Positions 49,558-64,000 of a stretch of DNA of 64,000 nt are shown piece by piece; within the stretch, counting starts at the first letter, position 1, and every line of letters begins with the position of its first letter. The DNA comes from Coffea arabica. Lineage: Eukaryota; Streptophyta; Magnoliopsida; Gentianales; Rubiaceae. The DNA lies in the NCBI RefSeq assembly GCF_036785885.1, contig NC_092323.1:2210501-2274500 (forward strand). The letters are read 5' to 3'. The notes beneath the pieces were generated by a model. It was not told the DNA's origin and did no database searches. It saw only the letters and a program-made list of their open reading frames with translations. A program made the translations under genes and the position numbers.

Positions 49558-50708
49558 TCAGGAGTTATCCAACCACAACCTCAGGAGTTCTGAGGCAGAA
49601 GCTGATAACAGGTGTTATTCGTTCCCATAGATCACAACCATCAACAGCTGATAGCACGAAGGTTTCAAACACAGAGTGATGGAAGGCCAAAGGTTATGGT
49701 CATTGGTAGGTAGGAAAACCATGCATCCCGTGGTCGGATAAAGCTCAATTATGCCACTCAATTTAGTTATGTCGTCAGAACATTTGACATCCTCCAAAAA
49801 GTTGGTTGAATTTCTTGGGTCAGGAGTTCATGCATTATGTACCCAATGGTAGACCTTTGCATATCAGAAGAAGACATGATCATAAAAAGGTTAGCAGAAC
49901 AGGGCTCTAAATGATTTTAGATGAACGGTAATCTAACGAAGATTGCAGAAATTTTCAGTCGGCAAGCAGCCATCTCACAAGAAACAGATGTAGGAGTTAT
50001 TTAGAATTCAATTCAATCAAAGTCGAGAAGAGACAGGCATAACGTTCATCTACCTCCTATCATAATGCTAAAACTCGAGAGTCCGAATAGACATCTTGAG
50101 TTATTTGGCCAAATCAGCTTCTCCTCTTCGTAAGCAACCCATCAAACTCGTAAACATCTTGATTGAAGCATAATGTCAGAAAACACAAGTTGCAGCTTTG
50201 TACTTAAATCATAGTAGTAAAAAATATCTACAGGAACTTTTCATATCAGATCACAGCTCCCAAACATATCACAATGATACACATATGATTGGATATTTAA
50301 GAGTACACAAATGAAACCAAATTCAAAAATATCTAAACCGACATCTGCAAAATGAAGCCCTTTCAAAGTCATCATTCTAAAAACTAATAATCAAAAGTCC
50401 AAATCTGCCAAGTAAAATGCCTCCACATAACAGTGCAGACATAAACCTCAAATGTACTTTGTCCAACCAGTTCCATATATACAGTCTTTCCATCTAAAGC
50501 AGAATGAGGACAATTTATGGATCCACGGTGGTTTCCTTTACCACAGAACCTGACCAACAAAAAATTTTCAAGTACAAGAAGGGAAGCATTTAAAGAAATA
50601 TGCAAACCTTCTTCACATTAGACCTCATGACTCAAAATACACCTGCTTGGTCAGCACACCAGTCAGAAAATCAAAGGAGACAGTCGCTCAAATAACAAGC
50701 TCCAATCT
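49558..50708. other. Spacer and probable 3' UTR of the PP2A B' gene
   Basis: No gene is seen. The interval directly left of 50709 should contain the 3' UTR of the minus-strand phosphatase subunit gene. Confidence 0.45.
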
Positions 50709-53700
50709 CTAGCCAGATGGTGTGTGGGAAGGTAACCTACGCGGCACGAGGACTGGCTCATTACTTGCAGCTTTCATTGCAGCAATCTCCTCTAAACGTT
50801 TCCATGTTGCTTCTCGTTTCATCTTAACCTCTTTATCTTGTGCTTCATCTTCTTGAAACTTGAGCAAACATTCTTCAAAAAGCTCAGGGTCGGTGTCCGA
50901 GAAAATTTTACGAACATTGACGGTCAAGCTCTGCACTGCCTGATTCCAGTGGCTTCTTGCATTTTTTTCCAGGGCAGGAAAAATAATTGGCAAAATGACT
51001 TTACGATTCTGTTTGATTAGGTTCTCTATGTGATCATTGTTCCACAGAAACAAAGCCCTCTCAGCCACCTGTTGATGCAAGAGTCCAATAATGTTATATT
51101 TGAGAGAGAGTAAGTAACTTGCACGCTTAAGTTCACAAGGCAAGCTGGCTCCATAAACCAATATTTTCTTGTATCAGTTTTAGAAATCATCACAACAAAT
51201 TGGTAAATCCCAGACGTGTAAAATTTGTGGCAAGCAAGATACTATAAGCTATCTGAGTTTGACTTCTAAAGAAAAACATTTGCTGAAGGAAAGAAATTGG
51301 AGTCCTGAAACCTCCCTCCCAAGTCCAACCCAGCAGCCCACCACTAGATGGAAAGGGTGGGAATACAAGAATGAAGCTGCTGAAATTTGGAAGGATGGAG
51401 TTCCACAAACTCCATTTAGACATCCTCTTAAAGTGGAGAGAAAGGGATTAATCACTAAAATCAATCAAAACAGCAGGCATGTTATTCAGTGCCTCTGAGG
51501 AATTCAACTTGTCATCAGGTAAAATAATTTTACCTTCTTGGAAGTGAACATACGGGTATTGGGAGTATGGGCAAGATGAAGCACGCTTTCTGTCAAGTGA
51601 TATTAGATACCAACCTCGTAAGAGACACAAAACTACTTTACTTATTCTATCATGCCAATAAAAGTCTTTCTAAGAGTTGAAATTTATGACAATGATGCAT
51701 GGGATAAAAACTTTAAACTCCCACCATACTCAATGATCATCTACCAAGTTGAAATATACTTGTGATCATGCACTTCCCGGCAGAAGATGTCAACAGAGGC
51801 TTAGATGTCCATACAACCTTACTGAGTATAAAAGAAATAAATCATGTCACTCTGACACTTTGGGCCTTCAATTACTGCAAAAGTTCATAAAAGAAAGAAG
51901 GCCAACATGCAGAAACGTTTGAAAACAATTCACAGGCTACAGCGCATGCTGAAACAGATATGCAGCGAAGGTTATCTGGGCTCGTGGTAATAAATCCGTA
52001 TGCATTCATTGCTAATCCATGGGCAAGAACAATGCAGCTAACCAACTCAATAATTGCTGTTGAACTATCGATCTAACAGATATGGCAGGATTTAGTAACA
52101 CGGGGATTATATTATTGGCGATGGAATTGATTTACTCAGACGGTCCTAGCAGACTAACGTGGTTGACCAGAAATGAAGAATCCCCAAAGTTCATCAATTA
52201 TTTGTATCTAAGGAGCACCTGATATACACAGGGGAAGGATACCAGAAATGTCAAACTTGAAATGTAAAGTGAAAGTAGCAGGCGTATCATTTAAGGCAGT
52301 TACCAGAAACAACATCACTGCAGTTTTACTTGGTACTATCACTGAAGCATAACAAACCATGGCTGATATTCAACAGGACGTACTTACTTCTGCTGGCTAG
52401 GATGATTGAAGGAAAATCATTTTTCTAAACTCAAATTTTTACATTAAATTATTTCAAATTGTTCAAGCCCCAAGTTTTAAAGTTAAAGAGTTGTCAAGCT
52501 GATGAGATCAGTTGCCCTTGTTCAAGTGTAATTCACGCCAACCCATTGTTTGCTGTCATAAAGATTCTTATGTACTTTAGAGCTGCAAATTCAGTAGACA
52601 GTTTATTCCTCCACTAAGATGTTGCAACAGTCTTGAAGCAGATGCTTTTATCCTTCTTGGATATCATTGACGTTATGCTTAACATGGCAGAATAAATGGT
52701 AAAAGCATCAACCTACACTTACAGTGCGCTACAAGTAGTGGAAAATGCCACATCAGGAGATAAAAAATGCTAATGTCTCTCTTGATATAACCACTACTCG
52801 TTTATGTCCACACACTCTAGATAAAAATTTGGCTCTCCAATCATATAACGAGCAGGAGATAGCTAAATCAATTTTAATCATGCCAAAAAGAAGGACAACA
52901 GCTCAACTTCACAACAAAAATTGCATTTCCCAACTTGGTTTAAAGGTGGTTTTGGACAACTAGGCTGAGGAAAAAGGTTGACAATGGCCCAAGGAAAGCT
53001 ACCAACCTGAAAATGTGAACTGCTCAGGCAACGACCAATCTGGCGGAACAATGGAACCATGCAGCGCTGGAATTCTGGAGGTTGAGTTGCTTCCAGTACC
53101 TCTTCCAGTTCCCCCAGGAACATAACCTCTTTTGAACTGTTTGTGATTGGCCAATATTTCAATAAACCCCTTATTACAGTATCAGCAAGCTTGCAGTCCT
53201 TTTCCACGAACTGAGTGATGCAATAAGAAAGTTGCTGGTGGTACATGGGTATACACTTTGGTTTGTGAAGTGGAATAAGCGCACGCACAAGGAAGAGTTT
53301 GTGCTCTTCTTTCAGTGGCAAAGCAAAACCATTGATTATGCTACCCAAAATTTCCAGAAGCTCAGCAATGCCATTATGCTTCTCAGTTTCAAAAATAAAA
53401 CGGTAGAATATATTGTTGATTGCTTTTCTGATAAAAGGGCGGTGCACCATAAATTTACCATATATGCGGTGCAGGACAGTCTTCAAATACTCCCTTTCTC
53501 TAGGATCTTCTGAATCAAAGAGGTCTAACAACCGCAGAACAAAAGAGTGATCAATATACCTCTTAGCTAATTTTGCATCTGTCTCTGGCGAGGCAACAAA
53601 CCTAAGAAGGAACTCGTACACAACTTGCAAATGGGGCCATGCAGCATCCATAAGAGGTTCTTCCTCATCCACATCAAAGGCTTCTAAGACTTTGTTCTCC

Positions 53701-54212
53701 CGAGGCTGAGAACTGAGTGTTCTGAACAAATTTGTGGATACCATCTTTATGATTTCTTGCATGACAGTTTCAGTAAACTTTCCATTTGCAGAACTGACAT
53801 AGTCTACAAGCTCCACTAATGTCTGTCTCTTAATATCTTTTTCTTTCAAATTTTTTGTTGGATCAGTAAAGTCAAACACAACCGAACACAAATTCAGCTT
53901 TTTGATGAACAAATTCTGCTTCTCAGAATTTGGGACATCTCGAAAGCTAGGCAAGGCCTCATAAGGAGAAACTGCTAGATTACCATTCACCTTCATGTTT
54001 AAAGCTTGGGGAAGCTTATTCCCATGATTTAATCCTGGATTAGAAGCAACTGCAAGAGATGTGGCGTTTGAATTCCCTGACCGAGAATTGGAGAGGTCAT
54101 TGCTCCTCGAACTAGTTGAAGCATTGGAAGAGAAAGTAGGTGGTCCTCCATCACGACCCTCAGCCGACTTAGATGGCTTCCGTGGCAACCTATTGAGTAT
54201 CTGTTTGATCAT
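50709..54212 (-). CDS. Serine/threonine protein phosphatase 2A regulatory subunit B' (B56 family)
   Basis: B56 subunits bind the PP2A scaffold/catalytic core and choose substrates. Two exons (54212-53007 and 51068-50709) give about 521 residues. The N-terminus [16 protein letters not shown] is typical of the gamma/zeta/eta/theta group of plant B' subunits. It is followed by a Ser/Asn-rich variable stretch (~residues 17-90) and then the B56 repeat domain, recognised by [75 protein letters not shown], and in exon 2 [12 protein letters not shown]. The C-terminus ends LPSHTPSG, with no SSL-type peroxisomal signal, which argues against the theta isoform. One large 1.9-kb intron near the 3' end interrupts the gene. 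ORF starts at MMIKQ (54215); the second Met is used by analogy to relatives. Confidence 0.95.
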
Positions 54213-55300
54213 CACTTAAGGTACGACCGACAACTCAATGGCCCTTGTCAAGCAAACTACTTTCAGACCACAAGGCTCAACATAAAGCTAAAATAAATGC
54301 AAAAATCGGATCTTCAAAAGAACTAAAGCAACTAGCAGAGGCCTATAAGAACTCCATCCCTATTTTTAAGTTACTCATTCTCATGACCACAAAATCACCA
54401 TCACGTGTGCACCATTTAATGTAAAGGTGTCGCAGCCTTGGAGTATCTAGTCTCTTCCATTCTGCGGCAATATGTGATTCAAAAAGAAAAATGAAAATCT
54501 AATTCAATTGACAGGAAATCACAAAATAGCAAAGCTGTATGAAGCAGATTTCCCAACATTTTAGCATACAATTACATAAAATAGCAGCTTTTCCCCACCA
54601 TTCGTGCTCATTTAGCATAAAGATGGAGCCATTTGTTTACAAAAGCACCCAATAGACATAAAACCCAAAAAAGCCGGACGTATAAAACAAATTAAACTTT
54701 TCAAACTATCAAAAAATTCCTAAAACTTAAAAAAAAAAAATATCATAATGGAGTCGCAAAATTTGACATATTTGACGTTTATTCACCTGGGATATCCTCA
54801 ATCTCCAGTCTGAAAAAGAACCAGAGCTAGTCGGCTAGATCAAGGGACATCAAGATCTGGGCATGATCTACAAAACCCAGATAGCATTCTTCATCAAGAT
54901 CACCTAAAAGAAGCATCAAAACAGTACACCCGAAAATTAAAAGGTAAAAACGCCAAAAGGGCCATTTAAAAAACACCAAAAATACAAAGGAAATGTTTCA
55001 AAAACTTAAATACAGAGGCGGGGGGGAGGAGACTGGGAAACATAAAGGCTATGACTAATTTGATGCTTACATGAAGTCTATTAGCTGGATTGATGATTAA
55101 TAAGATAAAGCAACAAAAGATTTCAACTGCAGAAAGATAATTAGAGTCTTCGTAAGTTGGGTCAGTGATCGAAATCCGTAAAAAGACCAACTCGAGGGAG
55201 AATGGGGGAAATGGGAAAAAAAAAAAAGAAAGAGAAAAGAGAAAGGAGAAAAGAAGGGAAAAGGGAAGATGGGGGTTAGAATAGAGGAAAGGAAAGCAAT
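54213..55300 (-). promoter_or_regulatory. 5' UTR, probable leader intron and promoter-proximal region of the PP2A B' gene
   Basis: No coding sequence is visible upstream of the start for more than 1 kb. A strongly GA-rich tract at 55205-55275 reads CT-rich on the transcribed strand, a common feature of plant 5' leaders. This suggests a leader exon near 55.2 kb joined to the coding exon by a 5'-UTR intron. Boundaries are inference. Confidence 0.4.
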
Positions 55301-58120
55301 CTCTGGGTGGATGTAGTTTTTGACGATGTACTTTCTTTCTCTCTTCTCAAACGCTCCTACTATTCCTTGGTTTGTTACGTACCTTCTTTCTTATTATTGT
55401 GTGATTTCCTCTTTCATTTTCTTTCCACTAACTTTACTTTCCTTTTTGGCTTCTTCTTTTTCTTTTGCTTAAACCAAATAGAAAAAAAAAAAAAATTTTG
55501 CCCTGAAAAATTCAACCTCAGAGGCTGAAACTGGAAAATGCCACGACCATCATACGATGTAGCGAGTGTACGTACTCCCCCTTTTATTCTCACTTCCGGA
55601 TATCTGCAATTGATTGGACCCGATTTGCCCTTTACAATCGACAGAGCTGTTGTATTTCCCATCCACGTCACTTGTTGGCGTACCGTTGATGGCAGATGGG
55701 TGAAATTGGAATTTCAATTTTCTGCAATGAGGCAGAGAAACCCCACGCTTTTCTCTCGACGCGCGGCGCTGAGCAAAGTGGAATAGCACTATACAACTCT
55801 TTTTACCAGTTGAATTTGAGAAAAAAAAAATTAATAATAATAATATGTGCGAGCAATCATTCTTGCTTATTTCTACTCCGTGTATCTTAGGAGACTAGTA
55901 GAAAGGTATGCCCATTATCGAACTCTGATATTTATCACCTCACCCTTTACGCTATATAAAATTTAAGTTTTTATAAATAAAATAGAATAGAATAATTCTT
56001 TTTTAAGTGTTTTTTGTAAAATTGAAGAATACCTTTTCGTTTTTTTTTTGGTTCCTTTATTCGGTCGTTGAAATTCAATCTACCAATGACCGGAGGCTTC
56101 CTTTGTAGTTAGTGAAATCTTGATTACTTGTTAATTAAGAATGTATTAGGTAAGAGCCTTCATATCCAAGTTGAGAGTAAACCTTCTTCCACAAGAAGTT
56201 GATAGAAAATGACCGGAGGCTTGAGTGAAATCAGAGTCATTTTCTTTCTTTCTTTCTTTTTAACAATACCAGTGAGGCAGTCAATTTGATGAGCAGAAAA
56301 GTCCCGTTCTTCCTCCTGGTCCTGGCTTTGCGATTTAGTAATTCTTCAATGCACTACTATATATTTCTTGACATTAGGATTTGGATGACCGACCAAGATA
56401 AAAGTTATTACCTTGTGGGAGTGCTAATTATCGAGTGGCATCCAGTCATTCTATTCTATTAGTCATTTCCATTACTAATCTGCTCTATTAGTCCACATTC
56501 CCATACTTTATGCTCTGACTGAGTTTATACTTTCGGCCTAAACCAATGTGGAAGACGTACTTGTGTTTCCCCAAGGCCCAAGCAACAAGAGGAACTACTA
56601 CTTCTGCTATGATGCGGAAGTAGAAACTTTTCGAGTCATAGCAATGAATTTTCTGGACGAAGAGGAGGGGTGGTGGTGGCACGTCAAACATTTTGCCTTA
56701 CGGGGGCAACATGGGGATTGCTTGGTTTCTTCTGGTTTCATTTCTCAACCTACAGCGCAAACAAAGGATTTCACCGAGTGCGATTGAATCACGAAAGCAA
56801 TGCCGCTGGGTGAAGGTGGCTCAAATCGAAAGTGCATGTCAACTTCGAAAACTTTCTTGCAGAAAATACAAAGAGCGGCCGGAGAGAATTTTAGGTTATA
56901 ACCCAGTGAGTCCATCTAGTTCATTGATCGCTTCATAAGCTCCATAAAACAACATGAGCCGAGCACAAGGTCACAGGAAACCACCAAGAAAAATAAATAA
57001 AAAGGTTCAACTTTTTGGCATTTAATCAAGATTTACAAGTAAAAGTGCATTTCCTTGCCCCATTGCTTGGTCAACGTATTAATGTCCAGATTTTTCAGAA
57101 CCACTAGTGGACGAAGACAACCCTGGCTACAGCTCCTATATTATGTGTAATTCTTGACAACATACATCTCGCAAACCAACTCTTCTCTTCCCATCAATTT
57201 AATGTCAAACTCGCTATTTCCAGATAAACAGATGCAAAACTAGAGGCAAACCCCAAAAAAGTCTACAATTGTAATGTAAAAACAGCAAAATACAGGACAA
57301 CATATGCCCTGACTACCATTTTACACAACTTCTTCATGTGAAAAGGGGAAAAGAAAAAGAAAAGAAAAAAAAGGCACCAAATCACCAATCGACTTCCTTG
57401 ATTTGCATCTTATCTAGGAAAAGTATGCAGAGGACTGCTAAAGTGCATCTAATCAACATGTCATAGTTTAGTAGTACATTTTAGCCTTCGGTTATTAGTC
57501 TACAGAAGGCACTCGCTTCGGTTGTAAAACTTGGAACACAAACGTTCCTGTAGCATTATGTAATTGCTGATTTTTCAAACTAGCTGCAAACGAAACAAAC
57601 TTTTACCACTCGATGCGTTAATTCGGCATTTATGTACCTGTCCACCAGCGACAGATCACAAGTAACGTAGCTTCAACACCCAACTTCCCAGTGTCAGTAC
57701 ACCTGCTAGACAACCAAATAACTGAGAGTTTTACCCGCTTCAAGCAACATATGCCGGGCGGTGAATTCTGCAAAGATCACGGTAATCGGATTCTAAAGTC
57801 ATCTTAGCCCTGGAGGAACATGTTGGTGCTACCCTTGCCATATTTTGAACTCTAAGCCCATGCATCTTTGAAGCCAACCATGTGATGCAGATCTTCAAGC
57901 CCCCTCCTCTCCCACATCAAGACACCATAAGATGACAAATAGAAGGGAGCAATGAAAGCAGCATAAAATTATACAAGCACCAGGTCAAATACAAATTCGT
58001 TAGGACATGATTTTTTAATCAAGAAACAGAAAGGACAAAAAGGTGAAAGATGGAGAACTCCTGGATGCACATCAGCAAGGTATAAAACTCGGAGTTCTTT
58101 TTTAATTGCCAGACCCAATT
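55301..58120. other. Spacer between PP2A B' and AUG6; right part probable AUG6 3' UTR
   Basis: The left end is the probable PP2A B' promoter. A plus-strand reading frame at 56548-56787 has no recognisable family. From about 57000 to 58120 the DNA may include the 3' UTR of the minus-strand AUG6 gene, whose stop is at 58121-58123. Nothing else is supported. Confidence 0.4.

Positions 58121-64000
<5,880 letters not shown>

Noticed and set aside
56548-56787. Plus-strand 79-codon reading frame with F-box-associated-like text (NYYFCYDAEVETFRVIAMNF)
   Set aside because: Too short, no recognisable complete domain, no supporting splice partners, and it lies in a spacer. Possibly a decayed fragment, but not supportable as a gene.

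Overview
This window is nuclear DNA from a flowering plant, most likely a eudicot. Genes are split by many short AT-rich GT-AG introns, intergenic DNA is AT-rich with plant-type MITEs, and the proteins match plant-specific families. I cannot name the species. Ten protein-coding genes can be read. All appear intact, and one runs off the right edge.

Layout from left to right: an ATP12-type mitochondrial F1-ATPase assembly chaperone (-, 787-2974); a 1.2-kb hAT-type non-autonomous transposon (3659-4876); a cystinosin-type PQ-loop lysosomal/vacuolar cystine transporter (+, 5861-8610); a single-exon plant-specific acidic protein of unknown function (+, 9455-10105); a short TPX2-domain/WVD2-like microtubule protein (-, 10828-12184); a peptidyl-serine alpha-galactosyltransferase (SERGT1 type) with an internally duplicated catalytic domain (-, 14877-20767); a repeat-rich spacer with a Stowaway MITE and a plastid psbC fragment (about 21-26.4 kb); a small DUF971-domain protein (-, 26407-27842); a 17-exon PGAP1-type GPI inositol-deacylase (-, 28919-40839); a CXE11-type carboxylesterase (-, 43316-45979); a repeat and organelle-derived spacer (46-50 kb); a PP2A B' (B56) regulatory subunit (-, 50709-54212); and the 3' part of augmin subunit 6 (-, 58121 to beyond the right edge).

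These are housekeeping genes that do not form a pathway. Loose themes are microtubule organisation (TPX2-like, AUG6) and endomembrane glycan/lipid processing (SERGT1, PGAP1). From memory, the first part matches Arabidopsis gene order on chromosome 5 (At5g40660, At5g40670, At5g40690, then At5g40740 for AUG6) interleaved with chromosome 3 neighbours (At3g01710-At3g01720 and At3g27320-At3g27325). This would be expected if this genome keeps genes that Arabidopsis sorted between duplicated segments.

I found no evidence of a new biological system. The most notable non-genic signals are: a 166-bp plastid psbC fragment bracketed by a ~54-bp direct repeat; a second, more decayed organelle-like segment also bracketed by a direct repeat; a 5S-rRNA-derived sequence that may be a Cassandra-type retroelement relic; and a 64-bp tandem duplication that copies the area around a splice donor in the PGAP1 gene. 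Exon coordinates were placed by hand from splice motifs and reading frame, and may be off by a few bases.
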